DNA of 64,000 nt from Streptomyces sp. MA5143a. GTDB taxonomy: Bacteria > Actinomycetota > Actinomycetes > Streptomycetales > Streptomycetaceae. Location: the NCBI RefSeq assembly GCF_900290235.1, contig NZ_OLMK01000020.1, forward strand, positions 1-64,000, given 5' to 3'. Below the pieces are notes generated by a model. The model saw nothing but the letters and a program-made list of their open reading frames with translations. It was not told where the DNA came from and made no database searches. Shown here piece by piece: positions 36,456 to 45,212 of the stretch (positions are counted from its first letter, which is position 1; the number at the start of each line of letters is the position of its first letter). A program made the position numbers and the translations under genes.

Positions 36456-38450
36456 TCACGGCAGGTCCAGGACCGCGTCGATCAGGGACCGCATCTCCTC
36501 GTCGAACAGGATCGTCCGGTAGTCCCCGTGGGGCGCCAGTCGCCGGTCGGTGTCCCGCACCCGGCGCAGCACCGCACGGGTTTCGTCGGTGACCGTGCCG
36601 ATGGCGACCAGGGCGCGCAGCGCGTCGACGAAGTAGCCGTAGGAGTCGTCGCCGTCGGCCAGGGGCCGCAGGTACTCCCCGAGGACGGACACGCTCGGTT
36701 CCGCCTCGCCCGTGATCGACGCGAGCGCGATCGCGGAGCGCAGTCGCAGCCAGCCGTCGCCGCGCTCCATGAGCTGTCGTACCCGGTCGGCGTAGGGCGC
36801 GGCAGCCGGCCCGAAGTGACCGATGAGGTGGACGGGACCGTAGAAGGGCTCCTCCTCGGTCAGCACCGCCTCGCCCACGAGCCGCAGCGCCGATGTGCTG
36901 TCACCGTCGAGGACCGAGGCGGCCCACGCCACCTTCTGGTGGTTGGCCGGGTGGTCGAGGACGGTGGCGCGGCGCACCTCGGGTGCGGCGGACGCCGCGG
37001 CCGGTCCCATCGCCACGAGCGCGTCGATCGCGCTCAGCGAGTACCGGGCGTCGTCCAGCAGGGTCACCACCTCCGGCAGGGCGGGCGCGGACGCCTCACC
37101 CCACGCGGTGAGGACGCCGAGCAGGCAGCCGGTCAGCCCGCCGCCCTTGCCGTCCTTGCGGAGCAGTGCGCGGATGTCCGGCACCAGGCTCTCCGCGTGC
37201 GCCGCGAGCGGGGTCAGGACGTCCTCGACCTCCGGCAGGCGGGGGTCGCCCGAGCAATAGGCGCGCGAGTACTGCCCCTCGTAGGGCGCGTACAGCCGGG
37301 CGACCAGGCCCGGCAGGGCGCGTGGGTCGCCGATGCGGGCCAGGGCCCAGCGGGCGTGATCGCCGACGGTGCCCTCCAGGAAGTCGGGCTCGTCCTCACC
37401 CCGGTCGTCGAGGAGGGCGGCGAGTTCGTCGGCGTAGGGGGCCGCGCGGCGGCCCAGTACCGCGAGGAGGTGGGCGGCCAGGTAGCGGACGCCGTCGTCC
37501 CGGTCGGCGAGCAGCGCACCGGCGTGCGGCAGCAGCCGCTCGGCCACGGACGGCCGGAGGACCAGCAGCCGCCACGCCTCGTGGAGCGCGATGCGGCACA
37601 GCAGGGCGTCGCCGTTGCGGCGGGCCGCCTCGATCAGGTCGAGGACGAAGTCGAGCATCGTCGGGGGTACGGGGGCGAACAGGCCCACCGTCCAGGAGAC
37701 GACGTCCTCGCGGGTGAAGGCCGTCTCGACATCGGAGACGTACCACGCGGCCTCGAACAGCGGTCGTACCGCCGGGTCGGTGAGGATCTCCGTCAGCAGG
37801 CCCTGTTCCCGCACCGGTGCCTCGGGATCGAACGCGGCCCAGGCGTGCACGGCCGCGACCCGCAGGACGGGGTCGTCCGTCCGCAGCACCTCGGTCACCA
37901 CCGCCCGTACCAGGTCCGCCGCCTCCGGGCCGGCGGCGCCTGCGGCCGCCCCCAGTTCCAGCAGGACGGCGGGCCGCACTGTCGGGTCCGTCTCCGCCCG
38001 CCAGCGGTCCAGCAGCGGGCCGACGTCCCCGGCGAGGGGGAGGGCCTCCCTGCGCAGCTCGGGGTCCGGGTCCGCCAGCAGCGCCAGGAACACCGGCCGC
38101 TGGAGCCGCCATGCCTCGTGCCACGCCTCGTCGACCTGGTCCGGCTCGGCTTCGGCCGCGAACCGGGCGAAGCTCACCAGAGTCCCGACGAGTGCGCGGC
38201 GCGCGCCGCAGGCCGGATCGCCGGCGAGGGCGGCGACGAACGGCAGCGCGGCGGTCCTGATGGAGGGCAGGCGTCCGGTGCCGGACGCGAAGCAGTCGTC
38301 CAGCGGGTAGCAGTCCTCCTCGGTCGCCGACTCGCCCTTCAGCGCGAGCCTTCGCAGGACCGCGCGCGTCGTCGTCGTCCGATGCTCCCACACTGGCTCC
38401 AGCCGCTCCCACGGCACGTCGTCCAACGCCTCCACCGCGAAACCCGCCAC
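36456..38450 (-). CDS. HEAT-repeat protein
   Basis: A 664-residue all-helical repeat protein. HEAT-like units recur throughout, for example DPVLRVAAVHAWAAFDP, DDGVRYLAAHLLAVLGRRA, VGDHARWALARIGDPRAL and GWLRLRSAIALASITGEA. Such solenoids act as protein-binding scaffolds; no catalytic motif is seen. The start is GTG at 38448-38450 and is uncertain, since the ribosome site is poor. It converges with the DEG-repeat gene (24 bp between stops). In Streptomyces, large HEAT proteins often occur among variable genes and toxin-immunity loci, but nothing here proves that role. Confidence 0.82.
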   Translation of the reverse strand: MAGFAVEALDDVPWERLEPVWEHRTTTTRAVLRRLALKGESATEEDCYPLDDCFASGTGRLPSIRTAALPFVAALAGDPACGARRALVGTLVSFARFAAEAEPDQVDEAWHEAWRLQRPVFLALLADPDPELRREALPLAGDVGPLLDRWRAETDPTVRPAVLLELGAAAGAAGPEAADLVRAVVTEVLRTDDPVLRVAAVHAWAAFDPEAPVREQGLLTEILTDPAVRPLFEAAWYVSDVETAFTREDVVSWTVGLFAPVPPTMLDFVLDLIEAARRNGDALLCRIALHEAWRLLVLRPSVAERLLPHAGALLADRDDGVRYLAAHLLAVLGRRAAPYADELAALLDDRGEDEPDFLEGTVGDHARWALARIGDPRALPGLVARLYAPYEGQYSRAYCSGDPRLPEVEDVLTPLAAHAESLVPDIRALLRKDGKGGGLTGCLLGVLTAWGEASAPALPEVVTLLDDARYSLSAIDALVAMGPAAASAAPEVRRATVLDHPANHQKVAWAASVLDGDSTSALRLVGEAVLTEEEPFYGPVHLIGHFGPAAAPYADRVRQLMERGDGWLRLRSAIALASITGEAEPSVSVLGEYLRPLADGDDSYGYFVDALRALVAIGTVTDETRAVLRRVRDTDRRLAPHGDYRTILFDEEMRSLIDAVLDLP

Positions 38451-38622
38451 CCGCGCCCCCCATGACCTCGTGCCCCGTGTTCATCCGTGGTCCCGGCCAT
38501 CATGCTGTCACCAAGCACAGTCGCCGCCGAACGACTTTTCGACCAGCCGATCGCGGCCACAGCCGTCCGCCGGGGCATGGATGCTCCTGTCGCTGTCAGA
38601 CCCCCGTGTCACACTGCGTCGC

Positions 38623-39420
38623 ATGTCTCTCGCCGGTCTCACTCTCGACGCATGGCGCTCCTTCGCGCCGGCCATCGCGCGGCAGGTCGCCCAGGAGGCG
38701 GCCGCCCGGGTGGGAGGCCGGTTGGTCCGCGTCGACAGCGTCGAGCACCTCGGTGCCCCGCTGAACCGTGCCCTGATCGAGCGGGACGGGCAGGAGTTCG
38801 CCTTGATACCGGGCGGCCGGGTCACGCTCGGCTTCGACGCCGCCGCCTGGCGGCCGACGCCCGAGCAGTCGGCGGACTACGCCCGGAGCGTGGCCGAGGG
38901 ATACGGGTACGACAGCGACCTTCGGGGACACCTCGCGCAGGTGCTCAGTCCCCGCCGTGACGTGGTGCTGGACACCGTGCTCATGGCGGTGGAGGGCGAG
39001 CATCTGACGGAGCCGCCCGCGGAGACACCGGCCGTCCTGGCGGCGCGCGGTCTGCGCATGCCCACCTCGGACGAGTGGGAGCACGCCTGCGGTGCCGGGG
39101 CCGGCACCCTGTTCCGCTGGGGCGACGACTGCCCCCTGGACCGCGTCCCCTACGACGACCCCACGGGCCCCCAGCACGAACCGAACGCCTTCGGCCTGCG
39201 CATCGCGTACGACACGTACACGACGGAGCTGACGAGCGACCCCTCGGTGGTGCGCGGCGGCGACGGCGGCGAGTCCGTGTGCGGCGGCTACGGCCATCTG
39301 CTCGGCTGGCTGCCCCTGGCCACGGCGAACGTCAACCCGTCGATGGCGGAGTTCGTGTACGGGGAGGACGGCGAGGACCTCTACGAGGACTTCACCGTAC
39401 GGCCGGTGCTCACCCTCTGA
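38623..39420 (+). CDS. Formylglycine-generating-enzyme-like (SUMF1/EgtB-type) protein
   Basis: A 265-residue protein whose second half resembles the FGE-sulfatase fold: LRMPTSDEWEHACGAGAGTLFRWGDD matches the [LR]-PT-EWE-A--[GA]G------WGD pattern, and the end FTVRPVLTL matches the RPV/RCV terminus. The N-terminal half (SFAPAIARQVAQEAAARVGGRLV) is different from classical FGE. The expected active-site Cys pair near the C-terminus is not seen; only one Cys (SVCGGYGHLLGW) is there, so it may not be a true FGE. ATG 38623 is preceded 7 nt upstream by CACACT and no ribosome site. Confidence 0.72.
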   Translation: MSLAGLTLDAWRSFAPAIARQVAQEAAARVGGRLVRVDSVEHLGAPLNRALIERDGQEFALIPGGRVTLGFDAAAWRPTPEQSADYARSVAEGYGYDSDLRGHLAQVLSPRRDVVLDTVLMAVEGEHLTEPPAETPAVLAARGLRMPTSDEWEHACGAGAGTLFRWGDDCPLDRVPYDDPTGPQHEPNAFGLRIAYDTYTTELTSDPSVVRGGDGGESVCGGYGHLLGWLPLATANVNPSMAEFVYGEDGEDLYEDFTVRPVLTL

Positions 39421-39453
39421 GAGCGGCCCGCCGCCGTGCCTCCGGCTGTGTCC

Positions 39454-39849
39454 TCAGGGGCGTTCCGCGGCCCGCTCCGCGTTGCGCTTCTTGATGCGGG
39501 CGCCTTCCTTGCGGACCTCGGCCTGGGTGGCGCGCTCACGCTGGAGCCACTCGGGGCTCTCGTCCTTCAGCGCCTCGATCTGCTCGGTGGTGAGCGCCTC
39601 GGTGACACCGGCGCGGGCCAGTCCCGCGATGGAGACGCCCAGCTTGGCGGCGACGACCGGGCGGGGGTGCGGGCCGTTGCGGCGCAGCTCCTGAAGCCAG
39701 GCCGGTGGGTCGGCCTGGAGCGCGTTCAGTTCGGCGCGCGAGACGACGCCCTCCCGGAACTCGACGGGGGTGGCTTCGAGGTACACACCCAGCTTCTTCG
39801 CCGCGGTCGCGGGCTTCATGGTCTGGGGTGCGGTCTGGTGCGACGTCAT
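39454..39849 (-). CDS. DUF5997-family protein
   Basis: A 131-residue protein matching DUF5997 by its MKPATAAKKLGVYLEATP start, the LQADPPAWLQELRRNGPHPR centre, and a basic Arg/Lys/Glu-rich end. The middle (PVVAAKLGVSIAGLARAGV) could be a helix-turn-helix. The ATG at 39847-39849 follows TACCCT by 7 nt without a ribosome site, so the mRNA is probably leaderless; a Met seven codons upstream is then excluded. It is divergent from the LysR-effector-domain gene, and the pair may be a split regulator. Confidence 0.82.
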   Translation of the reverse strand: MTSHQTAPQTMKPATAAKKLGVYLEATPVEFREGVVSRAELNALQADPPAWLQELRRNGPHPRPVVAAKLGVSIAGLARAGVTEALTTEQIEALKDESPEWLQRERATQAEVRKEGARIKKRNAERAAERP

Positions 39850-39933
39850 GGTGTCCAGGGTATCGAGCATGTGCGCCAACGCTGACCACGCCCGGAGAGC
39901 GGGGGCGACGGCCCGGCCCGATAGCCTGGTCGT
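39850..39933. promoter_or_regulatory. Divergent leaderless promoters, DUF5997 / LysR-domain gene
   Basis: On the minus strand TACCCT (39857-39862) stands 7 nt before the DUF5997 ATG. On the plus strand TAGCCT (39922-39927) stands 6 nt before the GTG at 39934. Neither start has a Shine-Dalgarno, so transcription probably begins at or next to the start codon in both directions. Confidence 0.65.
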
Positions 39934-40716
39934 GTGACAGGTTCGGATGCATCGCCCTCGTTCCGGCTCGCGTACGTTCCGGGAGTGACGCCCACGAAGT
40001 GGGTGCGGATCTGGAACGAGCGGTTGCCCGACATTCCCCTCACCCTGGTCCAGGTGTCCGCCGCCGAGGCGCTGGGCGCTCTGCGGGGTGGCGAGGCGGA
40101 CGCCGGGTTCGTCCGGCTGCCGGTGGACGGGGCCGACCTCAGCGCGATCCCCCTCTACACCGAGGCCACGGTGGTGGTGGTCCCCAAGGACCATGTCGTC
40201 GCGGCCGTCGACGAGGTGTCCACGGACGATCTGGCGGACGAGATCGTGCTGCACCCCCTCGACGACACCCTCGACTGGGAGCGCCCGCCGGGGCAGCCGG
40301 CGTTCGAGCGCCCGGCCACCACGGCGGACGCGATCGAGCTGGTGGCGGCCGGGATCGGGCTCCTCGTCGTGCCGCAGTCACTGGCCCGCCTGCACCACCG
40401 CAAGGACCTGACGTACCGCCCGCTGACCGACGCCCCCGAGTCCCGGGTCGCCCTGTCCTGGCCGCAGGACGCGACCACGGACATGGTCGAGGACTTCATC
40501 GGCATCGTGCGGGGCCGCACGGTCAACAGCTCCCGGGGCCGCTCCAAGCCGGCCGAGGACAAGCAGCAGCCGAAGCCGAAGCGCCAACCCGCCGCCGGCA
40601 CCCGCCGCCAGCCCACCACCGGTAAGCCGACCACCCGCAACCCCCGATCCGGCTCAGGCGGCACCCGAACGTCGAAGAGCGGCGGCAGGCCAGGAAAGCC
40701 CCGCCGCCGCTCGTAA
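39934..40716 (+). CDS. LysR-type effector-binding domain without helix-turn-helix
   Basis: A 260-residue protein. Residues 8-200 are a periplasmic-binding-protein-like LysR effector domain: RLAYVPGVTPTKWVRIWNER, EALGALRGGEADAGFVRLPV, and the AIELVAAGIGLLVVPQSLA helix-strand. There is no N-terminal DNA-binding domain: the protein starts directly at the first strand. Residues 205-260 form a basic Lys/Arg/Pro/Gly tail that could bind nucleic acid. GTG 39934 follows TAGCCT by 6 nt. Its divergent neighbour DUF5997 may supply DNA binding; this is inference. Confidence 0.82.
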   Translation: MTGSDASPSFRLAYVPGVTPTKWVRIWNERLPDIPLTLVQVSAAEALGALRGGEADAGFVRLPVDGADLSAIPLYTEATVVVVPKDHVVAAVDEVSTDDLADEIVLHPLDDTLDWERPPGQPAFERPATTADAIELVAAGIGLLVVPQSLARLHHRKDLTYRPLTDAPESRVALSWPQDATTDMVEDFIGIVRGRTVNSSRGRSKPAEDKQQPKPKRQPAAGTRRQPTTGKPTTRNPRSGSGGTRTSKSGGRPGKPRRRS

Positions 40717-40760
40717 CCCACGAACCGCGGCCCTCACGTTGGACCGCAGCCCCCTGGATC

Positions 40761-40800
40761 GGGCCGCAGGCCCGAAAAGGGGCGCGGGGAACTGCGCGAC
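40761..40800 (+). repeat. Copy of a dispersed intergenic module
   Basis: GGGCCGCAGGCCCG followed after AAAA by GGGGCGCGGGGAACTGCGCGAC. The same two blocks in the same order recur at about 60702-60744, and a divergent form of the second block lies at about 54564-54583. Here it sits between the convergent ends of the LysR-domain and arabinofuranosidase genes, so it probably serves as a terminator. Confidence 0.7.
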
Positions 40801-40850
40801 CAGCCCCCACGCACCGGCGGCCGGACCTCAAGCCCAGCGGCCTCCCTTCC

Positions 40851-43337
40851 TCACCGCTTCTTGATCCGCAGGAACGTCACCGAGTTGGCCGGAAACGTAT
40901 AGCTGAACTTCCTCGCCACCCCACGGAACGTCGACGTCACCGGCGCGACCGGCGTGGCCGTCTCCGTGTTCACGGCATCCGGCGCCGCCGCGAGCGTGGT
41001 CACCCGCGCGGTCCCCCGCACCTTCGCACTCCCGAGGTCGACGGCCGTACGCGCCGCGACCGGCTGCGCGTTGACGACCTTGACGATCAGGTCACCGGTC
41101 CTGGCGTCCCGTGTCACCACCTGCCGGAACGGCTCCGCCGGCTTGTCGTCGGTGAAGCTGCCCCACTCCTGGCCGTCGAGCAGCAGGGTCACCTCGCGGC
41201 CCCGCACCTTGACCTCGATGTCGTACGCGCGGCCCGTCTCGATCGTCCCCGGCTTGGAGATCAGCGACGACTTGCCGCCGTCGACGGCCTGCTCCACCGC
41301 GCTGGTCGTGTTGTTCCAGCCGCCGAGGTTCCACCAGTAGTAGTTGCCGGTGTCCTTGACGCCGAAGGCGACGAGGAAGCCCTCCTTGCCGGACTTCTTC
41401 GTGGCCTTCACCTTCAGGTCGTAGTCGTGCCAGGAGGGGTCACCGGCCGAGACCATCGTGTTCTCGGCGGCCACGTCGGTCTGCACGTACTGCCCGTCCT
41501 GCACGGACCAGCTGCCACCACCGGTGTGGGTCCACTGCGAGGCGTCCCCGCTGAAGTCGTCGCTGAGGAGGGTCGCCCCGTCGGCGCCCGTGACCCTCAC
41601 GTCGTCGTACGCGGCGGTCGTGGCCCAGGTGGACAGGCCCACGGCTCCCGAGATGGGGCCGCTGACCGCGGGGGTGCCGGTGGCCGTCGAGGGGACGACC
41701 CGGTCCCCGACGTTGTTCATGAACAGCTTCTGCATCTGGTAGTTGGCCGACCCCCAGGACGCGTGGTTGTTGAACCAGATCATGTCGGGGCTCCACTGCA
41801 CGTAGTCCTCGTTGGCGAGGAGCGGTGCGTAGGAGGCCAGTTTGACGACGTCGGCGTTGCGTTCCAGGCCGGTCATGAACGCGGCTTCCGCGAGGGCGTT
41901 CTTGAAGGCGTTGCCCCAGGAGGCGTATTCGCCGAGGAAGACCTTCGGGCCCTTGCGGTCGTAGGAGTCGTAGCGGTCGTTGTTCTGGAGGAACCACTGG
42001 GGGCTGTTGTAGTAGTGCTCGTCGACCATGTCGACGTTCGCCTCGCGGTTCAGCTTCCACGCGGTGTCGAAGGTGCTGCCCGAGTCGTCGGGGCCGGAGT
42101 TCGACACGACCTTGATGTCGGGGTACTTCGCCTCGATGGCGGCCCGGAACTTCTGGAAGCGGGCGAAGAACTCGTTCGGCAGGTTCTCCTCGTTGCCGAC
42201 GCCCAGGTGGGTGAGGTGGAAGGGTTTCGGGTGGCCCATCCGGGCCCGCACCCGACCCCATTCGCTGGTCGTGGGCCCGTTGGCGAACTCGATCAGGTCG
42301 AGGGTGTCCTGGATGTGCCGCTGGAGCAGGGCCTCGTCGTCGGTGGCCTTGTTCTGGCCACAACCGGTGACGAGGGCGGGCACGACGGGCAGCGGCATCG
42401 CGCCGATGTCCTCGGCGAACTGGAAGTACTCGTAGTAGCCGAGGCCGTAGGACTGGTTGTAGCCCCAGACGTTGGCGTTGGTGGCCCGCCGCTCGACCGG
42501 ACCGATGGTGTCCTTCCACTGGTAGGCGCGGGTGCGCTCCCAGTTCGAGGCCTCGCTGTAGTCCTTCATGGAGCCGGTGTTGACGAGGCAGCCGCCGGGG
42601 AAGCGCAGGAAGCCCGGCTTCAGGGCGGCGATCTTCTGGGCGAGGTCCTTGCGCAGACCGTTCCGGCGGCCCTTGTAGGTGTCGCGGGGGAAGAGGGACA
42701 CCTCGTCGAGGGCGGCGGCACCGGAGGTGGCGACGGCGAGGCGGCCGACGGAGCTGGTCCGGGTCGCCTTCAGCACGACGCGGTACTTCGCCCAGCCGCC
42801 GGCCGCGACGGCCACCCGGCGGGCCTTGGCGAGCGTGCCGTCGGCGTCCTTCAGGGTGACGGTCAGGGTCGTACCGCTCGCGGCCCGCGCCCACACCGAG
42901 AAGTCGTACTTCTTGCCCTTCTCGACGCGGATGCCGGTGTTGTAGCCCGTGTTCGTGACGGTCGAACCGGCGCCCAGGGAGAGGTGGACGCGGTTGCGGT
43001 CGTTGAGCCGGCCGCTGTCGTTCAAAGCCTGGGCCGAGCCGTCGACCGTCCAGGAGGTGAGGGGGGTGTACGCGCGGTTGTCCGCGGTGGAGTACTCGAA
43101 GGACCGGTTCTGGACGAGCTCGGCGTACAGGCCGCCGTCGGCGGCCCGGTTGATGTCCTCGAAGAAGACGCCGTACATCGTGTCGTCGATCCTGGCGCCC
43201 TGGGCGGTGGGGTCGACGGTGATCCTGTAGTCGCTGACGTCCTCGGCGTGGGCGGGAGCCGGGACCGAGGCCGCCGCCACCAGGAAGGCGGTGGCGGTGA
43301 GACCGAGTCTCCAGCGGGTGCGGGTGCTGCGTGACAT
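40851..43337 (-). CDS. Secreted alpha-L-arabinofuranosidase, GH51
   Basis: An 828-residue glycosidase that releases arabinose from arabinoxylan and arabinan. The signal peptide is residues 1-31 (LTATAFLVAAASVPAPAHAED). The GH51 catalytic domain includes MYGVFFEDINRAADGGLYAE, GFLRFPGGCLVNT, the acid/base Glu in HLGVGNEENLPNEF and the nucleophile Glu in KVFLGEYASWG. An embedded carbohydrate-binding-like segment lies around residues 90-210, and another beta-rich insert (DDFSGDASQWTHTGG) precedes the C-terminal sandwich. ATG 43335-43337. It is monocistronic; an inverted repeat at 43373-43392 is a likely operator. Confidence 0.93.
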   Translation of the reverse strand: MSRSTRTRWRLGLTATAFLVAAASVPAPAHAEDVSDYRITVDPTAQGARIDDTMYGVFFEDINRAADGGLYAELVQNRSFEYSTADNRAYTPLTSWTVDGSAQALNDSGRLNDRNRVHLSLGAGSTVTNTGYNTGIRVEKGKKYDFSVWARAASGTTLTVTLKDADGTLAKARRVAVAAGGWAKYRVVLKATRTSSVGRLAVATSGAAALDEVSLFPRDTYKGRRNGLRKDLAQKIAALKPGFLRFPGGCLVNTGSMKDYSEASNWERTRAYQWKDTIGPVERRATNANVWGYNQSYGLGYYEYFQFAEDIGAMPLPVVPALVTGCGQNKATDDEALLQRHIQDTLDLIEFANGPTTSEWGRVRARMGHPKPFHLTHLGVGNEENLPNEFFARFQKFRAAIEAKYPDIKVVSNSGPDDSGSTFDTAWKLNREANVDMVDEHYYNSPQWFLQNNDRYDSYDRKGPKVFLGEYASWGNAFKNALAEAAFMTGLERNADVVKLASYAPLLANEDYVQWSPDMIWFNNHASWGSANYQMQKLFMNNVGDRVVPSTATGTPAVSGPISGAVGLSTWATTAAYDDVRVTGADGATLLSDDFSGDASQWTHTGGGSWSVQDGQYVQTDVAAENTMVSAGDPSWHDYDLKVKATKKSGKEGFLVAFGVKDTGNYYWWNLGGWNNTTSAVEQAVDGGKSSLISKPGTIETGRAYDIEVKVRGREVTLLLDGQEWGSFTDDKPAEPFRQVVTRDARTGDLIVKVVNAQPVAARTAVDLGSAKVRGTARVTTLAAAPDAVNTETATPVAPVTSTFRGVARKFSYTFPANSVTFLRIKKR

Positions 43338-43372
43338 GGATACTCCGCGGCTCGTGGTGGGGGGTCAGAGAG

Positions 43373-43392
43373 TTGTTCGAAATATCAGACAA
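43373..43392. promoter_or_regulatory. Putative operator upstream of the arabinofuranosidase gene
   Basis: TTGTTCGAAATATCAGACAA lies 36 bp before the start codon. It has TTGT/ACAA inverted ends and is much more AT-rich than its surroundings, as sugar-responsive operators in Streptomyces often are. The regulator is unknown. Confidence 0.4.
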
Positions 43393-43482
43393 TGATCAGC
43401 GCATCGGACGGCAAGATAGGGAGGAGGCCGGAAGGCGTCAATGGGGCGTGCGGCCACCCCTGTGACTCAAGGGAGGCCCGGT

Positions 43483-43953
43483 ATGGGCGAGTTCCGGTCA
43501 GTGCCCGATGTGCTGGTCTATCTGTCCGGGAGCTGGCGGGTCACCCGCTCGGTGCGGGATCTGGCGAGCGGTGCCACGGGCGAGTTCTCCGGGACGACGG
43601 TTTTCGGCCCGCTGGACGGCGGCGGGCTGCTCCACCGGGAGGCCGGGATCTTCGTCTGGCAGGGCGTCCCCCGCCCCGCCGAACGCACCCTGCGCTTCCT
43701 GCCGGGCCCCACCCCCGGCTCGGCGGACGTCCGCTTCGCCGACGGCCGCCCCTTCCACGACCTGGACCTGACCTCGGGCCGCTGGCGGACGGACCACCCG
43801 TGCGCCGCCGACCTCTACCGGGGCGAGTTCGAGGTGTACGACGAGGACCACTGGCGGACGACGTGGCGCGTCGGCGGCCCCACGAAGCAGCAGCTCCTGG
43901 TCACTGACTACACACGGACCGGGCACCCCGGCCACCCCGGGCGGACGGCGTGA
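43483..43953 (+). CDS. DUF6314-family protein
   Basis: A 156-residue protein that fits DUF6314: it starts VPDVLVYLSGSWRVTRSVRD and continues as alternating beta strands (GATGEFSGTTVFGPLDGGG; GGLLHREAGIFVW; RFADGRPFHDLDL). The pattern suggests a lipocalin-like barrel that binds a small ligand. ATG 43483-43485 follows GGGAGG. It ends 24 bp from the convergent pseudo-phosphatase gene. The role is unknown. Confidence 0.8.
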   Translation: MGEFRSVPDVLVYLSGSWRVTRSVRDLASGATGEFSGTTVFGPLDGGGLLHREAGIFVWQGVPRPAERTLRFLPGPTPGSADVRFADGRPFHDLDLTSGRWRTDHPCAADLYRGEFEVYDEDHWRTTWRVGGPTKQQLLVTDYTRTGHPGHPGRTA

Positions 43954-43977
43954 CGCCGCCCGCGCGCCGCGGTCGGT

Positions 43978-44550
43978 CTAGGCTGCGCCCAGCCGCAGGT
44001 TCCAGCGGCCCGGCAGGCCCGCGACGGTGAGCGTCGACAGGGGGCGGACGTCCATGTGCCAGTACGTCGACGGCGGCGCCTTGAGCGCGTAGACGAGGGC
44101 GGCGCGGAGCACGGAGGGCTCGGCCACGGCGACGATTCGGCCGCCGTCGTCCTTCGGCCGGGTGTCGAGCCAGCTCCCTATCCGGGCGATGAAGGACAGA
44201 AGGGACTCACCGCCGTGCGGGGTGCAGTGCGGGTCGGCGAGCCAGGCGTCCACCGCCGAGGGCTCCCGGGCCATGGCCTCGCCCAGGGTGAAGCCGCGCC
44301 AGCGGCCCATGTCGCAGTCGCGCAGCGCGGGCTGCGCCAGCGGCGCGTACCCGAGGGCGTCGCCGGTGGCCCGGCTGCGGGGCGTCGGCGAGCAGTAGCG
44401 CAGCTCGGCCGCCGCCAACGGCACCAGTTCGTGGGCGGCGCGCTGCACCTCGTCCCAGCCGGCCTGGTCCAGCGGCCGGTCGTCCTCGAAACGCTCAGCG
44501 AGCAGCGAGGAGCAGCGCGCCGCGGCGACGAACGTGACCCGAAGTTGCAT
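43978..44550 (-). CDS. Histidine-phosphatase-family protein lacking catalytic His (probable pseudoenzyme)
   Basis: A 190-residue protein with the phosphoglycerate-mutase-like fold order: a first strand VTFVAAARCSSLLAERF, YCSPTPRSRATGDAL, then CDMGRWRGFTLGEA and HCTPHGGESLLSFIARIGSWL. In active members the first strand ends in RHG and the last in a second catalytic His. Here these positions read AAAR and AVAEPS, so both His appear lost. The conserved Arg and GGES parts remain, which fits a binding or regulatory role. The start is at MQLRV; no good ribosome site is visible. Confidence 0.75.
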   Translation of the reverse strand: MQLRVTFVAAARCSSLLAERFEDDRPLDQAGWDEVQRAAHELVPLAAAELRYCSPTPRSRATGDALGYAPLAQPALRDCDMGRWRGFTLGEAMAREPSAVDAWLADPHCTPHGGESLLSFIARIGSWLDTRPKDDGGRIVAVAEPSVLRAALVYALKAPPSTYWHMDVRPLSTLTVAGLPGRWNLRLGAA

Positions 44551-44757
44551 GCGGTGATCGTGGTGGCCGAAACTGAGCAGGTCAAGAGGTGTTACCCATA
44601 GGTTACGAGACACCGTCGGACCCTCACGGGCCACGGCCCACGCCCTTCGCCGCAAGCCACTCGCGCCCTTCATCGGAAGCCGCCCACACCCTTCGCCGGA
44701 AGCCACCCGGGCGCTCCCCGGAAGTCACCCGCGCTCCCCGGAGGCCCCCCTCCCGTC

Positions 44758-45195
44758 TCACTCGGACACGAGAGCCATCCACCGGTCCGGTTCCACGAGG
44801 GGGCGGAAGCCGAGCTGCTCGTAGACGGTGTGCGCGTCCTTGGTTGCGAGCAGGACACGGCGCAGCCCGAGCGGTTCCAGGTGGGTACGGACGGCGCCCA
44901 CCAGTGCCTTGCCGATCCCCTTGCCGCGCAGGGCCGGATCCACGTACACGTCGCAGAGCCAGGCGAAGGTCGCCGCGTCGGTCACGACGCGCGCGTACGC
45001 CACCTGCTCGCCCGAAGTCGCCTCGTACACACCGAAGTTGAGCGACCCGGCGATGGCGCGCTCCTGCTTCTCGCGGGGCCGGCCGAGAGCCCAGTACGCG
45101 TCGGAGGACAGCCAGCGGTGGACACGTCCGACGTCGAGTCGGGTCGGGTCGGTGGAGATCTCGTAGCCCTCGGGCAAGGGGAATGCGTCGTTCAT
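44758..45195 (-). CDS. GNAT N-acetyltransferase
   Basis: A 145-residue acetyltransferase. The acetyl-CoA loop is LCDVYVDPALRGKGIGKALVGAV and the C-terminal part reads LRRVLLATKDAHTVYEQLGF, ending RWMALVSE. It is a compact single-domain GNAT of the PhnO/YjaB-like size class. ATG 45193-45195. It lies 18 bp downstream of the mocR gene on the same strand and may be read with it. Substrate unknown. Confidence 0.88.
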   Translation of the reverse strand: MNDAFPLPEGYEISTDPTRLDVGRVHRWLSSDAYWALGRPREKQERAIAGSLNFGVYEATSGEQVAYARVVTDAATFAWLCDVYVDPALRGKGIGKALVGAVRTHLEPLGLRRVLLATKDAHTVYEQLGFRPLVEPDRWMALVSE

Positions 45196-45212
45196 GGCTG
45201 GACGTTCGCAGG

